Assembly: GCA_900315315.1 (NCBI GenBank)
Contig: OMYT01000017.1
Coordinates: 1 to 64,000 of the forward strand
Length of the DNA: 64,000 bases
Origin: an uncultured Eubacteriales bacterium
GTDB lineage: Bacteria; Bacillota; Clostridia; Christensenellales; Aristaeellaceae
Direction: 5' to 3'
In this document: in pieces, positions 40,250 through 47,768 of the stretch
Position numbering within the stretch: the stretch's first letter is position 1
How the letters are laid out: every line of letters begins with the position of its first letter
Notes under the pieces: model-generated
Database searches by the model: none
What the model saw: the letters and a program-made list of their open reading frames with translations, nothing else
Told to the model about the DNA's origin: nothing
Program-made: the position numbers and the translations under genes

Positions 40250-40969
40250 ATGCATCACAACTTTCTTTTTGATCTTGATCAGACATTGCTGGATTTTCAT
40301 GCTTCCGAATATAAAGCGCTCGGCATCGTCCTGAGAGCAAATGGTCTTTCATTCTCGGATGAGATTTATCGGGCTTTTAAAGCATACAATAAATCCCTCT
40401 GGCTGGAACTTGAAAAAGGAACCATCTCCAGGACTGAACTTTTCACGAAGCGATTTCAGGATGTCTTCGTCCGCTGCAAAGGTGATACAGCCGGACTCAA
40501 CCCGCTGAAGATTAATGATGATTTCATCCGGACCATGTCCGTGAACGGTGTGCTGATGGACGGCGCATTGGAATTTGTAAAAAATGTGAAGGAAACCATA
40601 GCGGACGCAAGAATTTATATTGCCTCCAACGGCGCAACCATAAATGCGAAAGGAAGGATTGCGACCACAGGACTTGATCGGTATATAGACGGCTTATTCG
40701 TCAGTGAAGACATGGGAGTAACAAAGTCCGATGCGGCATTTTTCGATATTTGCCTGGATCAGATCGGGGAACCCGGATCATCATGCATTATGATCGGTGA
40801 TTCGCTTTCTTCAGATATGCTGGGCGCAAAAAACGCGTCCCTGGATTCAGTATGGTTTATGCCGTCCGGAGATATTGAAGAGGCGATGAAAGCTTACGAT
40901 ATCAACTACTGTGCTTCTTCCTTTGATGAACTGTATGAAGTTCTCAAAGAGTGGTCGGTCAGCCATTGA
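40250..40969 (+). CDS. HAD hydrolase, YjjG-type nucleotidase
   Basis: 239 residues. HAD motif I FLFDLDQTLLDF, motif II YIASNGATINAKGRI, motif III Lys in MGVTKSDAAFF, and motif IV IMIGDSLSSDMLGAKNA. The cap and these motifs fit the YjjG/YfnB non-canonical pyrimidine nucleotidase subgroup, a cytoplasmic Mg-dependent enzyme that removes phosphate from (d)UMP-like and modified nucleotides. AGGAGGTGCGGA precedes ATG 40250; an open in-frame stretch upstream is antisense to the TRIC gene and not coding. Confidence 0.88.
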   Translation: MHHNFLFDLDQTLLDFHASEYKALGIVLRANGLSFSDEIYRAFKAYNKSLWLELEKGTISRTELFTKRFQDVFVRCKGDTAGLNPLKINDDFIRTMSVNGVLMDGALEFVKNVKETIADARIYIASNGATINAKGRIATTGLDRYIDGLFVSEDMGVTKSDAAFFDICLDQIGEPGSSCIMIGDSLSSDMLGAKNASLDSVWFMPSGDIEEAMKAYDINYCASSFDELYEVLKEWSVSH

Positions 40970-41035
40970 GGAATAATCGGAGATCATTGCGCTTAATGCC
41001 GTATGACGGATGATTATAATCGGAGATGAATTTTT

Positions 41036-41674
41036 ATGAATATCGGTATTATTCAAGCCACTTCACAGGCGGAAAAGAATCAGTTGGTGTTTGATGCGGT
41101 CAAAAAGTATGCAGCCAATGATGAGATCATCAATTTCGGATGTAAAGCAAATGAACCGGAACGGTTCAGCTATGTGGAAATCTCAGTGCTTGCGGGTCTG
41201 CTGCTTGCGAGCGAGGCGGTTGATTTCATTGTGACAGGATGTTCTTCGGGTCAGGGAATGATGCTGGCCTGCAACAGTTTCCCGGGTGTTTTATGCGGAT
41301 ATGCGCCTTCTCCGATGGATGCCTATCTATTTGCCCAGATCAATAACGGAAACGCGGTTTCGCTTCCGTTGGGAGAAGATTATACCTGGGGCGGTTATGA
41401 AAATTTTGAGAATACTATTGCAAAGCTTTTCTCCGAGCCTTTCGGACAGGGATATCCGAAGGATGAAGCAGCCAGAAAAATGAAGGATACCCGGATACTT
41501 AAAGAGATACGACGCAATTCGCAGTGTTCCGCGGCAGATTTGCTGGATTCACTGGATCAATCCTTTATTGAGCATATCATGTGTAAGCAGGACGTAGTCC
41601 AATACATTCTGCGGCATGGAAAAAACAGTATCGTGCAATGGATGCGGGAAAAGGCAACAAGACAATATTGTTGA
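41036..41674 (+). CDS. RpiB/LacA/LacB family sugar-phosphate isomerase-like protein
   Basis: 212 residues. The first 150 residues match the RpiB fold: IGIIQATSQAEKN, FIVTGCSSGQGMMLACNSFPGV (anion loop, with Cys at the catalytic position of RpiB) and YLFAQINNGNAVSLPLGEDYTW. A C-terminal helical extension of about 60 residues (KDEAARKMKDTRILKEI ... MREKATRQYC) is longer than in typical RpiB (about 150 aa). Probably isomerises a ribose, allose or galactose phosphate in the cytoplasm; substrate unknown. Confidence 0.85.
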   Translation: MNIGIIQATSQAEKNQLVFDAVKKYAANDEIINFGCKANEPERFSYVEISVLAGLLLASEAVDFIVTGCSSGQGMMLACNSFPGVLCGYAPSPMDAYLFAQINNGNAVSLPLGEDYTWGGYENFENTIAKLFSEPFGQGYPKDEAARKMKDTRILKEIRRNSQCSAADLLDSLDQSFIEHIMCKQDVVQYILRHGKNSIVQWMREKATRQYC

Positions 41675-41699
41675 TTGGACTCAATTCAAAAGAAAATCA

Positions 41700-42218
41700 T
41701 CAGATGATTTCAGCGAACACTCCGTCCAGAGCGGCGATGAATACCTTATGTACAGTATCTGCCGGAATGGTTTCTCCGTTCAGTTTCAGATCCATCGTGG
41801 CACACGCGTCTGCTGCCAGTTTCACCTGATAGCCGTAATCCATTGCTGCCCGCACGGTCGTGTCCACACACATATGGGTCATCATACCGCAAACAATCAG
41901 TGTGTCTGCCTGAAGCTTTTTCAGATATTCGTCCAGTTCTGTTTCCAGAAAGCTGTTCGGATATCGTTTGACGATGACTTTATCACCTTTTTCCGGCCTG
42001 ATTCTGTCTGAGATTTCCGCTCCTTTTGTACCTTCCAGGAAAAAAGAATCGTTCGGCGGATTGAAATGCTGGATGTAAATGATCGGCCTGCCGTTTATCC
42101 GGCTGTCGGCGATCAGTTCCTGTATTCTTTTTTCCGTTTCATAAGGATGAACCAGTTCATTGGTTCCACCGGGGAAATAATCGTTCTGTACGTCGATTAC
42201 CAACAAGGCTTCCCGCAT
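41700..42218 (-). CDS. Cysteine hydrolase, isochorismatase family
   Basis: 172 residues. Catalytic triad is visible: Asp in LLVIDVQNDYF, Lys in VIVKRYPNSF and Cys in VCGMMTHMCVDTTVRAA with the preceding cis-peptide G-M-M. Members hydrolyse amides (nicotinamide, ureidoacrylate) or isochorismate; specificity is open. No ribosome site stronger than AGAAAC is seen before ATG 42218. It is convergent with the RpiB-like gene and in line with the FMN reductase gene upstream on the same strand (73 bases). Confidence 0.9.
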   Translation of the reverse strand: MREALLVIDVQNDYFPGGTNELVHPYETEKRIQELIADSRINGRPIIYIQHFNPPNDSFFLEGTKGAEISDRIRPEKGDKVIVKRYPNSFLETELDEYLKKLQADTLIVCGMMTHMCVDTTVRAAMDYGYQVKLAADACATMDLKLNGETIPADTVHKVFIAALDGVFAEII

Positions 42219-42291
42219 GTTTCTTTATACCCCCTTTGTAAATACAATTCAAAGAAATGATCTGCCATATAAAACCTTTTTCAATATCTGC

Positions 42292-42870
42292 TTACAAACC
42301 GGTGCTTTCCTGAATAATCCGGATGGCGTCCTGGAGAAGGATTTCCGTATCTGCACCGATCAGATCAAGATTCTCTGCGCAGATTATTTCTGTTTCCGGA
42401 ATTCCGTAAAATGTGTGTGCCAGGGATTTTATATATCCATACCCAAACGCATCAGAATAAATCGGGCCACCCGCTGTTGTTACATAATACAGCTTTTTTG
42501 CTCTGCACAGGCCTTGAGGTTCACCGCTTTCAGTATAGCGAAAAGTGATGCCGACGGCATTGATCTGTTCAATATACTGCTTTAAAGCGGCCGGGAATGA
42601 GAGATCCCAGAACGGGGCGGCGATGACAATCAGATCAGCAGCGGCAAAGGAGCGGGCCATGGTGAACATCGGATGGTTGTATGCACCTGTGGAAAGCAGA
42701 CGATCTCTTTTTGAAATGAAGCGTTCATCCGAAATTCCGAAATGAATGTCTTCCAGCCTGATTTCCTCTGTTTCACCGTTCAGACAGGAAATCAGATAAT
42801 CTGCGAGCCTTTTTGTTCTGGAGTTTTTTCTGACGCAGGCATTGATATAAAGTATTTTTTTCGGCATCAT
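42292..42870 (-). CDS. NAD(P)H-dependent FMN oxidoreductase (flavodoxin fold, AzoR/KefF-like)
   Basis: 192 residues. Flavodoxin-fold start KILYINACVRKNSRTKRLADYLI (FMN phosphate loop), middle AADLIVIAAPFWDLSFPAALKQYIEQI (P-F-W-D-L-S-F-P is typical of the azoreductase/NQO group) and LYYVTTAGGPI (ring-binding loop). Likely quinone or azo reductase acting against electrophiles. GAGGAGTCTC precedes ATG 42870. Its promoter carries an operator-like palindrome, in line with induction by stress. Confidence 0.88.
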   Translation of the reverse strand: MMPKKILYINACVRKNSRTKRLADYLISCLNGETEEIRLEDIHFGISDERFISKRDRLLSTGAYNHPMFTMARSFAAADLIVIAAPFWDLSFPAALKQYIEQINAVGITFRYTESGEPQGLCRAKKLYYVTTAGGPIYSDAFGYGYIKSLAHTFYGIPETEIICAENLDLIGADTEILLQDAIRIIQESTGL

Positions 42871-42890
42871 GAGACTCCTCAAAATGTAAT

Positions 42891-42949
42891 GGTTTGAAAA
42901 AACAAAGTTCAAACCTGTTTATTATGAGAGGAAGGCTGCATTCTGTCAA
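42891..42949 (-). promoter_or_regulatory. Promoter TTGACA-17-CATAAT with GGTTTGAA palindrome
   Basis: Minus strand TTGACA (42944-42949), 17-base spacer with ATGCA and CCTTCC, CATAAT (42921-42926). Immediately after the -10, GGTTTGAA-N9-TTCAAACC (42891-42915) is a perfect 8-base-arm inverted repeat, placed where a MarR/HxlR-type repressor could block transcription. Confidence 0.75.
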
Positions 42950-43007
42950 CGCAAATATAAAAAAACCCGTACATAGGTGTTATTCAGGTTGAAACAGCGG
43001 CTTTTTC

Positions 43008-43036
43008 TTGCATGGAATCGGAAAAGATGGTATTTT
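43008..43036 (+). promoter_or_regulatory. TTGC-class promoter (TTGCAT-17-TATTTT)
   Basis: TTGCAT 43008-43013, 17-base spacer ending AAAAGATGG, TATTTT 43031-43036. Nearly identical in the spacer end to the promoter at 12101. Serves the leader ORF at 43056 and the kinase. Confidence 0.75.
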
Positions 43037-43055
43037 GTCTTCAGCGGATGGCAAC

Positions 43056-43136
43056 ATGACCATCAAAACAATTGCGCGCGCAGCCGGAACGGACCCAGGC
43101 TGCTTCGCTGTGAAGACCGGGGCGGTTAAGAAATGA
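43056..43136 (+). other. 26-codon leader ORF overlapping the kinase start; LacI-like N-terminal remnant
   Basis: ATG 43056 starts 20 bases after the -10 and reads MTIKTIARAAGTDPG, like the first helix of a LacI-family DNA-binding domain (M-T-I-K-D-I-A-x-x-A-G-V), then ends AVKTGAVKK. Its TGA overlaps the kinase ATG (ATGA at 43133-43136). I read it as the stump of a lost regulator gene that now couples translation of the kinase, which lacks its own ribosome site. Confidence 0.5.
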
Positions 43137-43909
43137 AAATGATCCGACACAGTGTTGAAATAAACGGAATCAATGTAGAAGCGGTATACAGCGAAAGGGA
43201 AGTCAATGAGGTTTTCCTGCCGTTGCTGCGAAAACTGACTGGATTGCAGGCGGAAAAAGGGCGCCGCATTCTGGCAATGCTTGCCGCGCCTCCCGGCGCG
43301 GGCAAAACAACGCTCCTGAGTTTTTTGCAAAGGCTTTCCGGTGAACATGAGGATGTCGGGCAGATCCAGGTGATCGGCATGGATGGTTTTCACAGAAGAC
43401 AGGAGTTTCTGCTGAGCCATACCGTGGAACGGGACGGGAAAGAAATCCCCATGGTTTCGGTAAAAGGTGCACCGGATACTTTTGACCTGGAAAAGCTGAC
43501 GGAGAGTGTCAGACGGGTTGCTTCGGGAGAGATTTTCGGCTGGCCGGCGTACGACCGTATGCTCCATAATCCGGTGGAAAATGCTGTAGAGATCAATAAC
43601 AGTATTATTTTGCTGGAGGGAAATTATTTGCTGCTGGATGCGGACGGATGGCGGAATCTTTCCTCCTTTGCGGATTTCACGATTTCTGTTCGGGCTGAGG
43701 AAACACTGCTCAGGACCCGCCTGATCGACAGAAGAATCAAAACCGGCGTAGAGAGGGAAGCCGCGATTCGGTTTGTGGATTTCAGCGATATGCCGAATGT
43801 CAGGCTGTGCCTGAAAAAAACAATGCGCGCGGATCTGGAACTGATGATCCTCGAAGACGGGCGGTTTGACCATTATAAAAATGACGGCGCAGATGAATCC
43901 GGCTTCTGA
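43133..43909 (+). CDS. P-loop nucleoside/fructose kinase-like protein (PRK/PanK-like)
   Basis: 258 residues. Walker A AAPPGAGKTTLLSFL, then VIGMDGFHRRQEFL (substrate Asp), FGWPAYDRMLHNPVE, ILLEGNYLLLDADGW and a lid with RLIDRRIKTG. This order is that of the YggC/FrcK-like branch of the uridine kinase/pantothenate kinase superfamily, which phosphorylate sugars or nucleosides in the cytoplasm. ATG 43133 overlaps the leader ORF. The DUF2974 gene follows after 24 bases, so the two are probably co-transcribed. Confidence 0.88.
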   Translation: MKMIRHSVEINGINVEAVYSEREVNEVFLPLLRKLTGLQAEKGRRILAMLAAPPGAGKTTLLSFLQRLSGEHEDVGQIQVIGMDGFHRRQEFLLSHTVERDGKEIPMVSVKGAPDTFDLEKLTESVRRVASGEIFGWPAYDRMLHNPVENAVEINNSIILLEGNYLLLDADGWRNLSSFADFTISVRAEETLLRTRLIDRRIKTGVEREAAIRFVDFSDMPNVRLCLKKTMRADLELMILEDGRFDHYKNDGADESGF

Positions 43910-43933
43910 TCACCAAGAAAGGAGGGGAATCAC

Positions 43934-45025
43934 TTGGCAAATATTTTTGACTATCTGGACTGGCGTGCAGATGTTCCTTTTTCTGCGGCCCCTTTCAATG
44001 AAGTTGATAATCTTATTCTTGCTAAGCTGGCATATACCGATTTCAGCGGTATAGTCCCTTCAGACGGTACAAAGGTGCAGCTTTCCGATGCCTGCCGGTT
44101 GTTCTTCTCACAGCATACGCATGAGGAGATCCGGGCCAATACATCCTTTACGGCCAAGGCGCCTCTGCTGATGGAGAAAATGACAGAAGGACAGCGATTC
44201 GGAAGTATGACACTGAGATACTATGTTGAAAAAAGCGGAGATGGCTTTCAGTTTTCGGCTGTTACTTTCGACCTTGCTGACAGAACGGAGTATGTGGCAT
44301 TCCGGGGGACGGACGGAACAGTTGCCGGTTGGAAGGAAGATTTTAACTTTACCTTTATGGATGAAACAGAAGGCCAGCGCCTTGCGGTTCAGTATCTGAA
44401 CAGGATCAAAGGAAAAGTCCGGGTTGGCGGACATTCCAAAGGCGGGAATCTTGCTGAATACGCATCCGCGTTCTGCAATGACCAGGACCGGATTCTGGCG
44501 GTTTACAGCAATGACGGGCCCGGGTTTCAGGAAGAGGTTATTCAACGGGAAGAATTTCAGCGGATTCTCCCCAGGGTGAAGAAAATCATCCCTGACAGTT
44601 CGATTATCGGTCTGCTTTTTTCCGGCGGTGAAGACTATGTGGTTGTCAAAAGCAAAGCTTTCGGAATCATGCAGCATGACGGATTTACATGGCTGGTCAA
44701 TCGGAACAGCTTCGTAAATGCGCCTCTTTCTGAGAAGAGCAGGATGGCACAAAAGACGATCGGGTCTTTGCTTGATAAGATAGAAGATGAGGACATGCAA
44801 ATGTTTACGGATTTGGTTTTTTATGTGATAGAATCAACAGGTCAGGACAGATTCAGCAGCATGAATGCAGACAAGCGGAAAACTGCGGAATCCATCATGA
44901 ACACGCTCTGGCGGCTTCCGAAGGAGAAACAGCAGGAATGGTTTAAGCTGATCGGGAAGCTGGGCCTGGGCAGCAGTCAGATGATATCAGGTTTTTTGTC
45001 AGGACTGGTTAAACCAAAACAGTAG
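43934..45025 (+). CDS. DUF2974 (Mbeg1-like) alpha/beta hydrolase
   Basis: 363 residues. MANIFDYLDWRADVPFSAAPFNEVDNLILAKLAYTD-type start, EYVAFRGTDGTVAGWKEDF (oxyanion region), nucleophile elbow VRVGGHSKGGNLAEYASAF and SNDGPGF are the marks of DUF2974, a lipase-like family widespread in Bacillota. No signal peptide. TTG 43934 is the start, with GGAGGGG eight bases upstream. Possibly a cytoplasmic esterase; no biochemical role known for the family to me. Confidence 0.9.
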   Translation: MANIFDYLDWRADVPFSAAPFNEVDNLILAKLAYTDFSGIVPSDGTKVQLSDACRLFFSQHTHEEIRANTSFTAKAPLLMEKMTEGQRFGSMTLRYYVEKSGDGFQFSAVTFDLADRTEYVAFRGTDGTVAGWKEDFNFTFMDETEGQRLAVQYLNRIKGKVRVGGHSKGGNLAEYASAFCNDQDRILAVYSNDGPGFQEEVIQREEFQRILPRVKKIIPDSSIIGLLFSGGEDYVVVKSKAFGIMQHDGFTWLVNRNSFVNAPLSEKSRMAQKTIGSLLDKIEDEDMQMFTDLVFYVIESTGQDRFSSMNADKRKTAESIMNTLWRLPKEKQQEWFKLIGKLGLGSSQMISGFLSGLVKPKQ

Positions 45026-45061
45026 TCTCTGATTTACGGAAAAGATAAATCCGGATTCATC

Positions 45062-45087
45062 CCGCACAAACAAATTTACTTGTGCGG
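45062..45087 (+). other. Hairpin after the DUF2974 gene
   Basis: CCGCACAA, 10-base loop, TTGTGCGG. No T-run on the plus strand, so weak as a terminator; could be a processing or protein-binding site. Confidence 0.5.
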
Positions 45088-45146
45088 AGAATTAAAAAAG
45101 TTAAATTTCTCAGCTAAAGATAATGGTTTATTCAGGAGGGGAGTCC

Positions 45147-45188
45147 ATGGCAGAGAAGACGGCTGCTGTGAAGCGTGATGAAGTATGA
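45147..45188 (+). other. 13-codon DUF6465 N-terminal remnant overlapping the next gene start
   Basis: AGGAGGGGAGTCC lies just before ATG 45147, which reads MAEKTAAVKRDEV and stops at 45186-45188. The DNA matches the start of the DUF6465 gene at 46865 (MAEKKTAAKK). The following GNAT gene starts inside it at 45178 and lacks a ribosome site of its own. Confidence 0.6.
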
Positions 45189-45828
45189 ATTGCTTAGTGT
45201 CAGGCAGATTCGGGAGATCTATACGGAAAGAATAAAAAAGGATTTTGCACCTGATGAGGTTAAACCGCTGTCGTGGATTCTGAATGGTTTATCCGCCGGG
45301 CACTATGCCTGTTACGGGGCCGTGGAGGAAGACAGGATTGCCGCCTACGCATTCTTTGTGATTGACGGCCGAAACGCAATGGTGGATTATCTTGCCGTAT
45401 GCGAGAATTTACGGGGAAGAGGCACAGGCAGCTTGCTGATCCGGATGATGACAGATGATCTGCAGCAGAAATATGACTGTGTGCTGCTTGAATCGGAAGA
45501 TCCCGATTATGCTACAGACGAAGAGGATCGCAATGTTCGTGAGCGCAGAATCAGATTCTATCTCCATAACAGGCTTGTCCCGACAGGGATCAGGTCTGAA
45601 GTGTGGCATGTGCATTACAGAATCCTCGCGCTGCCGGTGGGGCATATGCTGCCGGATGAAGAGATCGGCAGGATTTATTCGGGTATATATCGTGTGATGA
45701 TGCCGGAAAAATTTTATAAAACGATGCTTTCATATCGTATTAATGCGATGCCTGCGCCTGCGGCGATGCGAAATGAAAATACACCAGGTCGGATTACGGA
45801 ATGTCAGCGACAAAATACGGAAAAATGA
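45178..45828 (+). CDS. GNAT family acetyltransferase, 216 aa
   Basis: MKYELLSVRQIREIYTERIKK-type start, then AYAFFVIDGRNAMVDYLAV and the acetyl-CoA loop CENLRGRGTGSLLIRMM (R-G-x-G-x-G), followed by VLLESEDP and RIRFYLHNRLVPTGIRSEVWHVHY. This resembles small clostridial GNATs of unknown substrate. The first codons MKYEL match those of msrC at DNA level. Translation probably depends on the overlapping leader at 45147. Its stop abuts the stop of the YdcF-like gene on the other strand. Confidence 0.88.
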   Translation: MKYELLSVRQIREIYTERIKKDFAPDEVKPLSWILNGLSAGHYACYGAVEEDRIAAYAFFVIDGRNAMVDYLAVCENLRGRGTGSLLIRMMTDDLQQKYDCVLLESEDPDYATDEEDRNVRERRIRFYLHNRLVPTGIRSEVWHVHYRILALPVGHMLPDEEIGRIYSGIYRVMMPEKFYKTMLSYRINAMPAPAAMRNENTPGRITECQRQNTEK

Positions 45829-46665
45829 TCACGGATTGATTTGAAGCGGCGGAAGTTCATGAATATCGTATGTTTCGTAATAAATCTGAAATGCTGTTTC
45901 CATATCGCCGGAAAGCTCAATCAGTGCTCCTGCCTGGAACATGGCGGACAGTGTGCCGTCTGGCGCATGCCATGCGGCATTGCTGACAACCGTACTGTCA
46001 CTGTCCCTGAGAATTGCTTCCGCGCCGAATAATAATATACCTGTGGGAATATGATAGTCGCTGGAAATAATGGCGATCTGCTTTACCTGTGGATACCTTT
46101 CCGCCAGAATATCATAGGTGAAGATAGCATTTTGTGCGGTAGTCAAGGAGTGATCCTCAACAATGATCCTGGCAGGATCTACGCCCTGCAATTCTAGCCA
46201 CTCCGCCATGCGTCCTGCTTCCGTTGCCGTTGGTTCATCAGCAGCAGTGCCCCCGCCTGTACAGACGATGAACGCATTCGGATATTGTTCCGATGCCGCG
46301 AGCAATACTTTAAGCCGCTCAAGCAGTTCATCCCGCATTGTACCATCCGGGTTCAGCTGGAAACCGAGCCCAACCAGACACAATGAATCATCCTGAGGCA
46401 GATCATCCGGAAGTTTTTCATGAACGGTAAACGGCGCTTCCCAGAGATCCAGGATGCGCACCCATTTTTCACCGAGAGACGCGTCAAGGGAAGCAAGAGC
46501 GGACAGAGCCTGTTCATCTCTTGTTCCCGTGGCTGCATAGGAAACCACTGCCCGTTCGATCTGAGATTGGGCTGCAGCGTGTGATGCGTCCTCGGCGACG
46601 GCGGGGAACAATATTGTAAGAGTTACGCATAATACAAGAATCAAAGCGATCAGGCCGGATTTCAT
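45829..46665 (-). CDS. Exported YdcF-like (DUF218) protein
   Basis: 278 residues. Signal peptide MKSGLIALILVLCVTLTILFPAVAE, a helical spacer, then the DUF218 domain: CLVGLGFQLNPDGTMRDELLERL, AFIVCTGGGTAADEPTATEAGRM, IIVEDHSLTTAQNAIFT and IISSDYHIPTGILLF. Family members (YdcF, SanA, VanZ-neighbour proteins) bind nucleotides or act in envelope/peptidoglycan assembly. GAGGAGGTACCAGA precedes ATG 46665. A TTGACA-18-TAATAT promoter lies upstream on the minus strand near 46742-46771. Confidence 0.88.
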   Translation of the reverse strand: MKSGLIALILVLCVTLTILFPAVAEDASHAAAQSQIERAVVSYAATGTRDEQALSALASLDASLGEKWVRILDLWEAPFTVHEKLPDDLPQDDSLCLVGLGFQLNPDGTMRDELLERLKVLLAASEQYPNAFIVCTGGGTAADEPTATEAGRMAEWLELQGVDPARIIVEDHSLTTAQNAIFTYDILAERYPQVKQIAIISSDYHIPTGILLFGAEAILRDSDSTVVSNAAWHAPDGTLSAMFQAGALIELSGDMETAFQIYYETYDIHELPPLQINP

Positions 46666-46797
46666 TCTGGTACCTCCTCATCAGAAACAGGGATTTTCAA
46701 GGTAAACCGGGGTCTGCTCAATGCAGAAAAGACAGTATTATATTATCTTATGCCATATCTTCATGTCAAAATAATCTTCCCGGGGGATTTTTTATAC

Positions 46798-46826
46798 TTG
46801 CGCGGAAATAAAAAAAATGGTACCTT
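46798..46826 (+). promoter_or_regulatory. TTGC-class promoter (TTGCGC-17-TACCTT)
   Basis: TTGCGC 46798-46803, spacer ending AAAAAAATGG, TACCTT 46821-46826. The -10 is weaker than in the other members, but the TGG extension is kept. 39 bases before the DUF6465 gene. Confidence 0.6.
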
Positions 46827-46864
46827 GGTAGCAGAAGAGAAACAGGAATATGGAGGAAGGCAAC

Positions 46865-47095
46865 ATGGCAGAGAAGAAAACTGCTGCAAAGAAGACAGTG
46901 ACGACGAAACTGGCTGTGAAGAAAACAAAAAAACCCGAGATCTATATCCAGTCCCCATACGGTGGCAACATCACGCCGGAAGAGGTAGCAGACCTGGTTC
47001 CGGTCGGAACGGAGGCTTGTTATGTCCGGGTTGACCAGAATCTGATCTGGTGGGTACGCGGGGATGAGACCGGAGCGGAGTATATTTGGGAATAG
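46865..47095 (+). CDS. DUF6465 family protein, second copy
   Basis: 76 residues. Lys/Ala/Thr-rich start (MAEKKTAAKKTVTTKLAVKK) and the domain EIYIQSPYGGNITPEEVADL, EACYVRVDQNLIWWVRGDETG ending in IWE. Paralogue of 9844. GGAGGAAGGCAAC precedes ATG 46865, so the in-frame upstream ATG 46850 is not used. Alone or leading a short unit with the two small genes that follow. Confidence 0.85.
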   Translation: MAEKKTAAKKTVTTKLAVKKTKKPEIYIQSPYGGNITPEEVADLVPVGTEACYVRVDQNLIWWVRGDETGAEYIWE

Positions 47096-47165
47096 TTGCT
47101 TTTTCATGTATTTTTGTATATGATTGTTCAGGCAAAATGGAAGTTCATTGGGAAAGGATGGTATC

Positions 47166-47411
47166 ATGAAAAAAGTTATCTGCAATATTGAATATGATAC
47201 AGATGCTTCCGAGCTGATCATGAACAAGACGTATGGCAATTTCGGCGATCCGTGGGGCTATGAGGAGCGGCTGTATAAGAATGCGGGCGGTAAATATTTT
47301 GTCTATTGTTTCGGCGGCTTCAATTCGCCTTATCCCAAAGAAGTCATTAAACGTATTGCGGCGAATAAGGTTGAGAACTGGATCGAAGATACAAAACGAA
47401 CCATGACGTAA
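47166..47411 (+). CDS. Small protein of a widespread YDTxTA-type family, 81 aa
   Basis: MKKVICNIEYDTDASELIMNK is followed by EERLYKNAGGKYFVYCFGG and SPYPKEVIKRIAA. The pattern Y-D-T-x-x-A ... LY ... G-x-Y-F matches small phage- and plasmid-associated proteins of unknown function that I have seen in Bacillota. AAAGGATGGTATC precedes ATG 47166. 34 bases before the next small gene. Confidence 0.7.
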   Translation: MKKVICNIEYDTDASELIMNKTYGNFGDPWGYEERLYKNAGGKYFVYCFGGFNSPYPKEVIKRIAANKVENWIEDTKRTMT

Positions 47412-47445
47412 GAACATTTGACGAATTCGAAAGGAAGGTGTCACT

Positions 47446-47718
47446 GTGAACGGAAGAAGAATGTTCCTGGATGCGGTATCAGAAAATCAAGTGATTGTTC
47501 AGCATGTACAACTGTTCCGGATGCCCCTGTTTCTGACAATGCTGGATGAGGAATTCGGGAAATATGACGATACGGCCTGGGAAAATGAAAACACAGTGGG
47601 GGAGATTGCGCGGAAAGTGATGCCGATTACGCTCAGCCAGTTCGGAATCTCCATCGGTGAGACCGAATCGGTTATCGTTCAGTGTCTGGATGATTTTGCA
47701 AAGAAAAAAGGCGTATAA
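47446..47718 (+). CDS. Small protein of unknown function, 90 aa
   Basis: GTG 47446 start with AAGGAAGG eight to ten bases upstream. Mixed helix (RRMFLDAVSENQVIVQHVQLF, LFLTMLDEEFGKYDD, ARKVMPITLSQFG) without hydrophobic segments; the end is basic (DDFAKKKGV). No family recognised. Probably in the same transcript as 47166. Confidence 0.6.
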   Translation: MNGRRMFLDAVSENQVIVQHVQLFRMPLFLTMLDEEFGKYDDTAWENENTVGEIARKVMPITLSQFGISIGETESVIVQCLDDFAKKKGV

Positions 47719-47737
47719 AGCCTTTCGGATCTTGTGC

Positions 47738-47768
47738 GGGGAGGAGCGTTTTGCTCTTTCCTGTTTTT
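47738..47768. terminator. Bidirectional terminator between convergent genes
   Basis: GGAGGAGC-GTTTT-GCTCTTTCC stem with G-U pairs, followed by TGTTTTTA on the plus strand. Confidence 0.5.

Noticed and set aside
24076-43125. GACCGGGGCGG repeat (24089, 25512, 43116) as a regulatory element
   Set aside because: Only 11-14 bases are shared and contexts differ; too short to separate from chance without a genome count.
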